Shown piece after piece: positions 1 to 8,921 of a stretch of 22,072 bases of DNA (position 1 is its first letter; each line of letters starts with the position of its first letter). The DNA comes from Mobilicoccus sp032056465 (GTDB lineage: Bacteria; Actinomycetota; Actinomycetes; Actinomycetales; Dermatophilaceae). The DNA lies in assembly GCF_032056465.1 (NCBI RefSeq), contig NZ_DAMBCL010000061.1. One strand, given 5' to 3'. The notes below the pieces were generated by a model. That model saw only the letters and a list, made by a program, of their open reading frames with translations, ran no database searches and was not told where the DNA came from. A program made the position numbers and the translations under genes.

Positions 1-1
1 C

Positions 2-235
2 GCGGTCCGCGGCGCCGCCCGGGACGCCGGGGCGCGTGTCGCCTACGTGAGCGAACCGTTCGACGAGGGCTGGGCGCGTCGCGTCGACCTGCCCGGGCAT
101 GGCAGGGTGCCCATCAGGGTCGCGCGGATCTGCACGTGGACGTGGATGTGCAGTCGGGGCGACATCCACCCGAACGACGAGGGCTACCGCGTCATCGCCG
201 GTGCGGTCCTGGAGTCCTGGCAGCGAAGGAGATGA
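2..235 (+). CDS. SGNH/GDSL-family hydrolase, C-terminal fragment (5' end outside window)
   Basis: Only the last 77 codons are present; the frame is open from base 2, so the gene begins upstream of the window. The fragment ends with DIHPNDEGYRVIAGAVL, the block that carries the catalytic Asp and His (DxxH) of SGNH/GDSL esterases and lipases. Just before it is ICTWTWMC, a Trp/Cys-rich stretch I associate with actinobacterial members of this family; its two Cys could form a disulfide in an exported enzyme. The catalytic Ser block and any signal peptide would be outside the window, so location and substrate cannot be judged. The TGA stop at 233-235 lies one base before the ATG of the next gene, which suggests co-transcription and translational coupling. 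The GTG at 47 is internal to the domain and is not the real start. Confidence 0.75.
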   Translation, partial: AVRGAARDAGARVAYVSEPFDEGWARRVDLPGHGRVPIRVARICTWTWMCSRGDIHPNDEGYRVIAGAVLESWQRRR

Positions 236-236
236 C

Positions 237-1013
237 ATGCGCATCGCGCGATTCACCACGGGGGACGAGCCCCGCTACGGCGTCGTGCAGGGGGAGGGGG
301 AGGACGCGTGGATCGCCGAGGTCGCGGGCGACCCGCTCTACACGCCGGTTTCGGGGACGGGGCAGCGGGTGGAGATGGCCGACGCCCGACTGCTGTCGCC
401 GGTGATCCCCCGCAGCAAGATCATCGGCATCGGGCGCAACTACGCCGATCACGCCGCCGAGATGGGCAACGAGCTGCCCACGAAACCCCTCATGTTCCTC
501 GTGCCCAACACCGCCGTCGTCGGCCCCGGCGACCCGGTGGTCCTGCCCGACCTCACCGCCGAGGTGAGCTACGAGGGAGAACTCGCGGTCATCATCGGGC
601 GCATGTGCAAGGACGTGCCGGCCGAGCGCGCCAAGGACGTCATCTTCGGGTACACGTGTGCCAACGACGTCACCGCCCGTGACCTGCAGCGGGGTGACGG
701 GCAGTGGGCCCGCGCGAAGGGACTCGACACGTTCTGCCCCCTCGGGCCGTGGATCGAGACCGATTTCGACCCCGAGGACGTCGGCATCGTCACCCGACGC
801 GACGGCGAGGTGGTCCAGGACGGCCGCACCGTCGACATGGTCTTCGACGTCCCCACCCTCGTGGAGGCGTGCTCGCGGGCGTTCACCCTCCTGCCCGGCG
901 ACGTCATCCTCACCGGCACGCCCGCAGGCGTCGGCCCGGTCGTCGACGGGCAGCGCGTCGAGGTCGAGATCGAGGGTCTCGGCACCCTCTCCAACCCCTT
1001 CATCCGGCGCTGA
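237..1013 (+). CDS. Fumarylacetoacetate hydrolase (FAH) family protein
   Basis: This 258-residue protein belongs to the FAH / 2-hydroxyhepta-2,4-diene-1,7-dioate isomerase family. These are metal-dependent enzymes that hydrolyse, decarboxylate or isomerise acylpyruvate-type compounds in the cytoplasm. The core starts at IIGIGRNYADHAAEMG. The metal ligands are visible as the Glu pair in SYEGELAVIIGR and the Asp in CANDVTARDLQ, followed by the conserved KGLDTFCPLGPW and LTGTPAGVGP loops. Length is normal for the single-domain family. I chose the ATG at 237 because GAAGGAG lies just upstream (224-230) and because the longer frame (from 99) overlaps the preceding hydrolase. The gene next to gltX in mycobacteria (Rv2993c) is of this type, so this is conserved backbone. 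The true substrate is not known and cannot be read from context. Confidence 0.92.
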   Translation: MRIARFTTGDEPRYGVVQGEGEDAWIAEVAGDPLYTPVSGTGQRVEMADARLLSPVIPRSKIIGIGRNYADHAAEMGNELPTKPLMFLVPNTAVVGPGDPVVLPDLTAEVSYEGELAVIIGRMCKDVPAERAKDVIFGYTCANDVTARDLQRGDGQWARAKGLDTFCPLGPWIETDFDPEDVGIVTRRDGEVVQDGRTVDMVFDVPTLVEACSRAFTLLPGDVILTGTPAGVGPVVDGQRVEVEIEGLGTLSNPFIRR

Positions 1014-1028
1014 CGCGTGGGCTGACCG

Positions 1029-1153
1029 CCCTTCCGTCGTACACCGACGTGCGGCGGCAGCCCGGGCCCGGCTCATGCCTGGCGAAGGTGCTGGTCAGGG
1101 GGTCGAAGGCGAAGCGTCCGGTGTCCGCCCCGCTTCGGTGTACGACGGAAGGG
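1029..1153. repeat. Left flanking unit: 19-bp perfect inverted repeat pair with internal core
   Basis: CCCTTCCGTCGTACACCGA at 1029-1047 is repeated as its exact reverse complement at 1135-1153, separated by 87 nt. The loop contains CCCGGCTCAT (1067-1076) and GCTGGTCAGG (1090-1099). On the minus strand these read CCTGACCAGC...ATGAGCCGGG, a core also found in the right flanking unit. The right arm ends 16 nt before the ATG of the DUF559 gene. Each 19-mer is itself a weak dyad (CGTCG-N5-CGAnG). The long spacer makes an ordinary terminator hairpin unlikely. Confidence 0.9.
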
Positions 1154-1169
1154 TCGACGGCCCCTGTGG

Positions 1170-2132
1170 ATGAGCCCACGTGGGTGGGCGCCACCGCGCC
1201 CGAGACCTGCCGATGTGTCCCTGGATCTCCTCGTGCGCGAGCTCGCGGCCCGTGGCGGCGTCGCCTACCGCGATCAGTTGCCCGTGCGCAAGGACGCGTT
1301 GACCGGTGCGGTGGACGCCGGGCTGATCCTGCGTCCCCGCCGAGGCGTCTACGCCCTCGCCGGAGCAGACGAGGCCCTGCTTCTCGCGCGCATGGTGCGA
1401 GGCGCGCGGTCGCACCGGAGCGCGGCCCTCGTCCACGGGTGGTCGGTGGTGAGCCGGCCGCCTCGACCCGAACTCGTGGTGCCACGCGGACGATCGGCGA
1501 GGATCCCGGATGGCGTCGATCGGCGGGCGACGATCCGGTGGCGCCTGCTCTCACGGGAAGAGATCGACGCGGCGTGCACGTGTGCGATCGAGACGGTCGT
1601 CGACTGTCTGCGTGATCTGCCCGCCGACGAGGCCGTCCCCATCGCGGACTCCGCGTTGCGGTCGGGCCGTGTCTCTGTGGACGAGCTGGCGTCGGCGTTG
1701 GCGGTGGATCACCGACGCGGCTCCAGGTCGGCCCGCACTCTCGTGGGGTCGCTCTCCCCCTTCGCCGAGAGTGTCCTCGAGTCCCGCCTGCGGATGCTGG
1801 GGGAGAGCACTCCCGACGTCGACCTGCGGTCCCAGGTCGGGATCTGCGGGTCCGGGTGGGACGCGCGGGTGGACCTCGCCGACCCTGACCTGGGCATCGT
1901 CGCCGAGGCGGATGGCTTCGCCTGGCACGGAGACCGGGCCGCCCTGCGCAGGGACTGCCTGCGGTACAACCGGCTGACGTGTGCGGGGTGGCGGGTCCTC
2001 CGGTTCAGCTTCGAGGCGATCTTCCGCGACCCCGACCATGTACGGCAGAGCCTGCATGACGTGGCGGGGCAGCAGCAGCGGATCCGGGAGGCCGGGCTGA
2101 CGCCCTGGGCGGCCTCCCTTCGCCGGCCCTGA
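1170..2132 (+). CDS. AbiEi-like winged-helix / DUF559 (Vsr-like nuclease fold) protein
   Basis: This 320-residue protein has two recognisable parts. Residues about 17-65 (ELAARGGVAYRDQL ... GVYALAG) look like the winged-helix domain of AbiEi-type (type IV) antitoxins. Residues about 200-305 form a DUF559 domain, related to Vsr endonucleases and the PD-(D/E)XK fold. The likely active-site string is visible: the Glu in ESVLESRLR, the Asp of ARVDLADPDL, the Glu and following His in IVAEADGFAWHG, and the final GWRVLRFSFE strand. Such two-domain proteins are common in Actinobacteria and their function is unknown. No AbiEii-like nucleotidyltransferase toxin is adjacent, so this is not a standard AbiE pair. 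The start is uncertain: ATG at 1170 or GTG at 1215, neither with a good ribosome site. The gene lies tightly between two inverted-repeat units (1029-1153 and 2146-2268) and separates FAH from gltX. It may be a self-regulated or mobile module. Confidence 0.85.
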   Translation: MSPRGWAPPRPRPADVSLDLLVRELAARGGVAYRDQLPVRKDALTGAVDAGLILRPRRGVYALAGADEALLLARMVRGARSHRSAALVHGWSVVSRPPRPELVVPRGRSARIPDGVDRRATIRWRLLSREEIDAACTCAIETVVDCLRDLPADEAVPIADSALRSGRVSVDELASALAVDHRRGSRSARTLVGSLSPFAESVLESRLRMLGESTPDVDLRSQVGICGSGWDARVDLADPDLGIVAEADGFAWHGDRAALRRDCLRYNRLTCAGWRVLRFSFEAIFRDPDHVRQSLHDVAGQQQRIREAGLTPWAASLRRP

Positions 2133-2145
2133 CCCGAACCGGGTG

Positions 2146-2268
2146 CCCTTCCGTCGTACACCGATGACAGCCTCTCCCTTCGTGGACAGTGGCGGGGCCC
2201 TGACCTGCGACGTTTCGTGAGCCGGGACCGCGGGCGCCGGCACACGGCATCGATGTACGACGCAAGGG
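2146..2268. repeat. Right flanking unit: inverted repeat pair with internal core
   Basis: CCCTTCCGTCGTACACCGA at 2146-2164 is identical to the arm at 1029-1047 and starts 13 nt after the DUF559 gene's stop codon. Its inverted partner at 2250-2268 (CCCTTGCGTCGTACATCGA on the minus strand) differs at 2 of 19 positions. The unit spans 123 bp, against 125 bp on the left. Its loop holds CCTGACCTGC (2199-2208) and GTGAGCCGGG (2217-2226) on the plus strand, the opposite orientation to the left unit. The two units are therefore mirror images around the gene. Confidence 0.88.
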
Positions 2269-2289
2269 GGGCGGACCCCGGCAGATCGG

Positions 2290-2305
2290 TAGGCTGGGCC
2301 GCATC

Positions 2306-2306
<1 letters not shown>
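2290..2306 (+). promoter_or_regulatory. Probable -10 box for a (near-)leaderless gltX transcript
   Basis: TAGGCT at 2290-2295 sits 10 nt before the ATG at 2306. There is no Shine-Dalgarno sequence, so transcription probably starts within about 3 nt of the start codon. No convincing -35 box is visible. Leaderless starts of this form are common in Actinobacteria. Confidence 0.5.
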
Positions 2307-3846
<1,540 letters not shown>

Positions 3847-3850
<4 letters not shown>

Positions 3851-4620
3851 CGCAGGTGGGTCCGGCCGGGGCTCGAGCAGATCCGTGGGCCGAACCGGTC
3901 CGCGGGCTGCTGCTCGACATCGACGACACGCTCGTCGACACGCAGGCCGCGATGCGCAGCTCGTGCGCGACCGGCGCTGCCGCGGCCTGGCCGCAGGAGG
4001 CGGCCGAGCTGCATGCCCGAGTCTCCGAGGTCTTCTACGACGACCCGCGCGGATATTTCGACGCCTACACCCGGGGCGAGTTCGCGTTCGCCGAGATGCG
4101 GGCCGCGCGCTACCACGAGGCCTGTCGCCGGAGCGGGCTGCCGGAGAAGGGGTTCGAGCGTTTCGAGGAGGCGTACCGCGTGGCGTTCGCCCGCTCCCAG
4201 GTGATGTTCGACGACGCGCTCGCCCTTCTCGACGGCGCCTCGGCGGCAGGGGTGGCGGTCGGGTTCGTCACGAACTCCGGGCACGAACAGACCGAGGTCA
4301 AGCTCGACGCCGTCGGTCTCCGCGGGCGCGGTCCCGTCGTCACGACCGACACCCTCGGCGTCGGCAAGCCCGACCCGGCGATCTTCACCCGCGCGATGGC
4401 GCTCGTCGGAGGCCGGCGCGAGCAGACCGTCGTCGTCGGCGACACCCTGCACACCGACGTCGTGGGGGGTCTGGCCGCCGGGATGCGCGTCGCGTGGCTG
4501 CAACGTCCCGGTCGTCCCGAGCCCCGCAACGCCGGCTGGGGCACGCCGGTCGAGGATCCCCGCGTCCGCGTCGTCCCCGACCTCGCCGCCGTCGCCTCCT
4601 GGTTCCAGGCCGGCCCGTAG
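3847..4620 (+). CDS. HAD-superfamily hydrolase (phosphatase-like)
   Basis: The 257-residue product has all four HAD motifs: motif I DIDDTLVDT with nucleophile D24 and acid/base D26, motif II in FVTNSGHE, motif III K174 in VGKPDPAIF, and motif IV GDTLHTDVVGG with D199. An alpha-helical C1-type cap lies between motifs I and II. These enzymes are cytoplasmic, Mg2+-dependent phosphatases of small phosphorylated metabolites; the substrate cannot be predicted. The start is GTG at 3847, overlapping the gltX stop by 4 nt (GTGA), so translation is probably coupled; GTG at 3856 is an alternative. The open frame extends back into gltX to 3652, but that part is out of frame with the real upstream gene and shows no HAD homology. 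It is the last gene of the gltX transcript and faces the sirtuin gene tail to tail. Confidence 0.9.
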
Positions 4621-4646
4621 CCGCGGAAGAGCCACCGTCACGGGGT

Positions 4647-4660
4647 CGGCCCGAGGGCCG
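4647..4660. terminator. Small GC hairpin between convergent HAD and sirtuin genes
   Basis: CGGCC-CGAG-GGCCG forms a 5-bp stem with a tetraloop in the 64-nt space between two genes that end facing each other. It could terminate both transcripts. There is no U-tract, which is common in high-GC actinobacteria, so this call is tentative. Confidence 0.4.
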
Positions 4661-4684
4661 GACACGGAGACGACGGTCGGGACG

Positions 4685-5596
4685 TCAGGTGAGCCCGAGG
4701 GGCAGGCCGGTGGCGTACTCCCCGTCCACGACGGGCCCGAAGTCCTCGTCCAGGCCGAGGAGACCGGCGAGGGCGACGAGGGATTCACCGAGACCGGCGT
4801 CGATGCGATGGGTCGCCTCGGCGTCGCCGCGAGTGCGTCCGCGGGTGATGATCCCGATCGGCCGGCCGGCCTTGCGGGAGTGTCGCACGAACCGGTACCC
4901 GCTCATCACCGACAGGCTCGACCCGAGGACGAGCAGCGCGCGGGAGGCGTCGACCGCCTCGTAGGCGCGGGCGACGCGGTCCTTGGGGACGTTCTCCCCG
5001 AAGTAGACGACGTCGGGTTTGAGGGTGTCGGCGCCGCAGACCCGGCAGGTGGCGAGGACGAACTCGGCGACGTCGTCCTCGGCCAGGGTGACGTCCCCGT
5101 CGGGACGGATCTCCCCCGTGCGCACGCGCGCGGCGAACCCCGGGTTGAGGTGGGCGAGGCGTTGCTCCACCACCTCGCGGGGAGTGCGGTCCTCACAGGT
5201 GAGGCAGCGCACGAGCGACAGCGTGCCGTGGAGTTCGATGACCTCGCGTGCTCCGGCGGCCTGGTGGAGTCCGTCGACGTTCTGGGTGATGACCGAGTCC
5301 GCGAACCCGTGTCGCTGCAGCGCGGCGACGACGCGGTGCCCGGCGTTGGGCGCGGATGCGGCGAAGCGCTGCCATCCCACGTGCGCGCGCGACCAGTACC
5401 GTCGCCGCGAGTCGCTGCCGGCGGTGAACTCCTGGTAGGTCATCGGTTGCACGCGGCGCGCGCCGTCGGGACCGCGGTAGTCCGGGATGCCGGACTCCGT
5501 GCTCATGCCCGCCCCCGTGAGCAGACAGATCCGCCCGCCGGACAGGAGGTCGGCAAGGATCTCGAGCTCGGCCGCGTCGGGGTGCGGGGCGTGCAC
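4685..5596 (-). CDS. Sir2-family NAD-dependent protein deacylase (class II / SIRT4-like)
   Basis: The 303-residue protein has the sirtuin signature: NAD-binding GAGMSTESGIPDYRG (residues 28-42), TQNVDGLH (104-111), catalytic His in ELHG (H123), and a zinc site formed by C131, C134, C184 and C187. The string RPDGDVTLAEDDV before the second Cys pair and LKPDVVYFGENVP after it resemble class II (SIRT4-like) sirtuins rather than CobB. It should remove acyl groups from lysines using NAD, in the cytoplasm. It starts at GTG 5596, 9 nt after the glnS stop, with GAGGGG that overlaps the glnS stop codon as ribosome site, so it is almost certainly translated from the glnS mRNA. Linkage to glnS suggests, but does not show, a role in translation or glutamine metabolism. 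Its targets cannot be identified from sequence. Confidence 0.93.
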   Translation of the reverse strand: MHAPHPDAAELEILADLLSGGRICLLTGAGMSTESGIPDYRGPDGARRVQPMTYQEFTAGSDSRRRYWSRAHVGWQRFAASAPNAGHRVVAALQRHGFADSVITQNVDGLHQAAGAREVIELHGTLSLVRCLTCEDRTPREVVEQRLAHLNPGFAARVRTGEIRPDGDVTLAEDDVAEFVLATCRVCGADTLKPDVVYFGENVPKDRVARAYEAVDASRALLVLGSSLSVMSGYRFVRHSRKAGRPIGIITRGRTRGDAEATHRIDAGLGESLVALAGLLGLDEDFGPVVDGEYATGLPLGLT

Positions 5597-5605
5597 CTCA
5601 GCCCC

Positions 5606-7299
<1,694 letters not shown>

Positions 7300-7300
<1 letters not shown>

Positions 7301-7313
7301 GGGTTCGATCCTA
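7300..7313 (-). promoter_or_regulatory. Probable leaderless promoter -10 box for glnS
   Basis: On the minus strand TAGGAT (7313-7308) lies 7 nt before the ATG, which puts the transcription start at or next to the start codon. No Shine-Dalgarno sequence and no clear -35 box are present. The arrangement resembles that of gltX (TAGGCT). Confidence 0.55.
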
Positions 7314-7418
7314 CCGTGGGTGCCGAATCCGGGGACGGGCTCCTCGCCGGGCGGACGGCCTGCCGCGCCGGGCGGTGACCGGGCGGACCGGGGTCGGTGC
7401 CTCCGCGCACGTGCGGAT

Positions 7419-7448
7419 TTGGGATGCCCGGCCGCGAACGGCTAGAGT
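7419..7448 (+). promoter_or_regulatory. Promoter of the tRNA-Gln/tRNA-Glu unit
   Basis: TTGGGA (7419-7424) and TAGAGT (7443-7448) are separated by 18 nt, a good sigma-70-type match. The predicted start near 7455 gives a leader of about 65 nt that RNase P would remove from tRNA-Gln. No other + strand gene lies between this promoter and the tRNAs. Confidence 0.6.
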
Positions 7449-7521
7449 GTCTCCTCGTGATCGCGGGCGCACCGCTCACCCGTCCTTCGGGCAGGTGTGG
7501 CGCCGGGCCCGGGATACCCCA

Positions 7522-7593
7522 TGGGGTATGGTGTAATTGGCAGCACGACTGATTCTGGTTCAGTTAGTCTAGGTTCGAGTCCTGGTACCCCAG
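7522..7593 (+). tRNA. tRNA-Gln (anticodon CTG)
   Basis: The 72-nt cloverleaf has acceptor arms TGGGGTA / TACCCCA, anticodon stem ACTGA / TCAGT with loop TTCTGGT (anticodon CTG), and T-arm loop TTCGAGT. The discriminator is G73 and no CCA is encoded. The U1-A72 pair, G73 and the CUG anticodon are identity features for GlnRS, but U1-A72 also marks tRNA-Gln for GatCAB. Both charging routes therefore remain possible from this sequence. It decodes CAG, the favoured glutamine codon at this GC content. Confidence 0.96.
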
Positions 7594-7662
7594 CTCCGAA
7601 ACGAGGTTCACCTCGATTTGGAAGAGGACGATCATTCAGATAGTCTTCACCAGCAGTTCTAC

Positions 7663-7735
7663 GGCCCCGTTGTGTAGTGGCCTAGCACGCCGCCCTCTCA
7701 AGGCGGTAGCGCCGGTTCGAATCCGGTCGGGGCTA
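7663..7735 (+). tRNA. tRNA-Glu (anticodon CTC)
   Basis: The 73-nt cloverleaf has acceptor arms GGCCCCG / CGGGGCT with a G1-U72 wobble, anticodon stem CCGCC / GGCGG with loop CTCTCAA (anticodon CTC), T loop TTCGAAT and discriminator A73. No CCA is encoded. It decodes GAG. It lies 69 nt after tRNA-Gln and is probably on the same primary transcript, which ends at the terminator at 7745-7775. Confidence 0.96.
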
Positions 7736-7744
7736 CATCGAAGG

Positions 7745-7775
7745 AAAGCCCGCCTCCGTCATGGAGGCGGGCTTT
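7745..7775 (+). terminator. Rho-independent terminator of the tRNA unit
   Basis: AAAGCCCGCCTCC - GTCAT - GGAGGCGGGCTTT forms a perfect 13-bp stem 9 nt after tRNA-Glu, ending in TTT. This is one of the two strongest terminators in the window. Confidence 0.92.
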
Positions 7776-7822
7776 CGTCATTCCTGGCGCAGTTCCACGC
7801 CGTGCTCCCGACTCTCAAGGCG

Positions 7823-7898
7823 CCGAGGTCGCAGCCGAGGATGCGGGGATGGGGCTGTCATGGCGACCACCACGCCGCATCGTCGCCTGCGACCTCGG
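7823..7898. repeat. Long imperfect hairpin between the tRNA terminator and ndgR
   Basis: CCGAGGTCGCAG (7823-7834) pairs exactly with CTGCGACCTCGG (7887-7898). Inside it, after a C-C mismatch, 3 bp pair; after a G-G mismatch GATGCGG (7840-7846) pairs with CCGCATC (7875-7881). In total 22 of 24 positions pair around a 28-nt loop. It begins 25 nt past the ndgR stop, so it may end or stabilise the ndgR transcript. No U-tract follows on either strand, so a simple terminator is not assured. Confidence 0.75.
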
Positions 7899-7922
7899 GG
7901 ACGGGTCGGGTGCTCGCTCGCC

Positions 7923-8687
7923 TCAGTCCGCGTGGCGGGAGTCCTGGGCGGCGGCGTTGCCCTGCTGGGCCGCGTGGGCGCGCTGGAGGACCTCGGTGAG
8001 CTTGTTGGCGCCGGCGACGACCGTGGCGGCGTGGAGACGGCCGGGCTGACGCGAGACGCGCTCGATGGGGCCCGAGATCGACACCGCGGCGATGACGCGG
8101 CCGGCGGGGTTGCGGACGGGTGCGCTCACCGAGGCGACCCCGGGCTCGCGCTCGCCGACGCTCTGCGACCAGCCACGGCGGCGGACGCCGGAGAGCGTCG
8201 TCGCGGTGAACTCGGCGCCCTGCAGGCCGCGGTGGAGGCGGTCGGGCTCCTCCCAGGCGAGAAGCACCTGGGCGGCGGAGCCGGCGAGCATCGACAGGGT
8301 CGCGCCGACGGGGATGGAGTCACGAAGGCCCATCGGACGCTCGGCCGCGGCGACGCAGATGCGCATGTCGCCCTGTCGACGGAACAGCTGGGCGCTCTCG
8401 TGCGTGTGGTCGCGCAAGGCGCCGAGGACGGCGCCGGCGGCGGCGAGGAGGCGGTCCTCACCGGCGGCCGAGGCGAGTTCGCCGAGGCGGGGGCCGAGGA
8501 TGAAACGGCCCTGCATGTCGCGGGAGACGAGTCGGTGATGCTCGAGGGCCACGGCGAGCCGGTGCGCCGTCGGGCGCGCCAGTCCGGTGCTCGCGACGAG
8601 TTGGGCGAGGGTGGCCGGCCCCGCCTCGAGGGCGCCGAGGACGGTCGCGGCCTTGTCGAGCACTCCGACACCACTGGACTTCTCCAT
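7923..8687 (-). CDS. ndgR: IclR-family transcriptional regulator (NdgR/AreB type)
   Basis: The 254-residue protein has an N-terminal winged helix-turn-helix (about residues 8-62; LAQLVASTGLARPTAHRLAVALEHHRLV is the recognition region) and a C-terminal IclR effector-binding domain (about 75-240; GSAAQVLLAWEEP ... VRNPAGRVIAAVSISGP). It lies divergent to leuCD, the conserved position of Streptomyces ndgR/areB and M. tuberculosis Rv2989, regulators tied to leucine synthesis and nitrogen or amino-acid-dependent growth. The Ala/Gln-rich last 25 residues look disordered. ATG at 8687 has no ribosome site. A promoter with -35 TTGCGT and -10 CAAGAT ends 6 nt before it, so the mRNA is probably leaderless, and a dyad between the two boxes suggests autoregulation. 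The effector is not visible in the sequence. Confidence 0.9.
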   Translation of the reverse strand: MEKSSGVGVLDKAATVLGALEAGPATLAQLVASTGLARPTAHRLAVALEHHRLVSRDMQGRFILGPRLGELASAAGEDRLLAAAGAVLGALRDHTHESAQLFRRQGDMRICVAAAERPMGLRDSIPVGATLSMLAGSAAQVLLAWEEPDRLHRGLQGAEFTATTLSGVRRRGWSQSVGEREPGVASVSAPVRNPAGRVIAAVSISGPIERVSRQPGRLHAATVVAGANKLTEVLQRAHAAQQGNAAAQDSRHAD

Positions 8688-8693
8688 GCAGGC

Positions 8694-8722
8694 ATCTTGC
8701 CGTCTCGACTCATGAGACGCAA
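8694..8722 (-). promoter_or_regulatory. ndgR promoter (leaderless)
   Basis: On the minus strand TTGCGT (8722-8717), a 17-nt spacer and CAAGAT (8699-8694) precede the ATG by 6 nt. The predicted start of transcription falls on or beside the start codon. The promoter boxes themselves form the outer arms of the dyad at 8696-8723. Confidence 0.55.
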
Positions 8723-8723
8723 G
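8696..8723. promoter_or_regulatory. Dyad operator candidate in the ndgR-leuC intergenic region
   Basis: CTTGC(C)GTCTC (8696-8706) and GAGACGCAAG (8714-8723) are reverse complements apart from one extra C on the left, around the 7-nt centre GACTCAT. The dyad covers the ndgR promoter from -35 to -10. IclR-type regulators bind such sites and usually repress their own genes. Binding by this regulator is inferred. Confidence 0.55.
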
Positions 8724-8725
8724 TG

Positions 8726-8747
8726 CTTCACATCCTGAACTTCACAT
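8726..8747 (+). repeat. Direct repeat CTTCACAT at the leuC promoter
   Basis: CTTCACAT occurs at 8726-8733 and again at 8740-8747, 14 nt apart, on either side of and touching the presumed leuC -35 hexamer. It may be a second regulator-binding site controlling leuCD. Confidence 0.45.
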
Positions 8748-8763
8748 GCCCTCGTCCTAGCCT
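8735..8763 (+). promoter_or_regulatory. leuC promoter
   Basis: CTGAAC (8735-8740), a 17-nt spacer and TAGCCT (8758-8763) form a plausible sigma-70-type promoter. Transcription would start near 8770 and leave a leader of about 150 nt before the leuC ATG. I see no Leu-rich leader peptide in it. Confidence 0.5.
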
Positions 8764-8921
8764 GTCTGCACGGCCCGGCAGCACGGGCGCGAGGCGCGCG
8801 CCCCACGACCGGCGGCGCGCCACGGCAACGCATCACGACGGTGGCGCACGACACCGCACGGGCGCGCAGGCACCGCGTCGCCCGCAGGACACCGCGGCAA
8901 CCGGCACGCAGAAGGAGCACC

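Noticed and set aside
2..235. Suspected frameshift in the SGNH hydrolase because of the odd Trp/Cys-rich segment
   Set aside because: ICTWTWMC before the DIHPND block matches what I know of actinobacterial members, and the frame is continuous.
7695..7822. CTCTCAAGGCG of the tRNA-Glu anticodon arm (7695-7705) is repeated at 7812-7822, like an attachment-site duplication
   Set aside because: Only 11 nt match, they come from the anticodon arm rather than the tRNA 3' end, and no integrase or foreign genes lie between.
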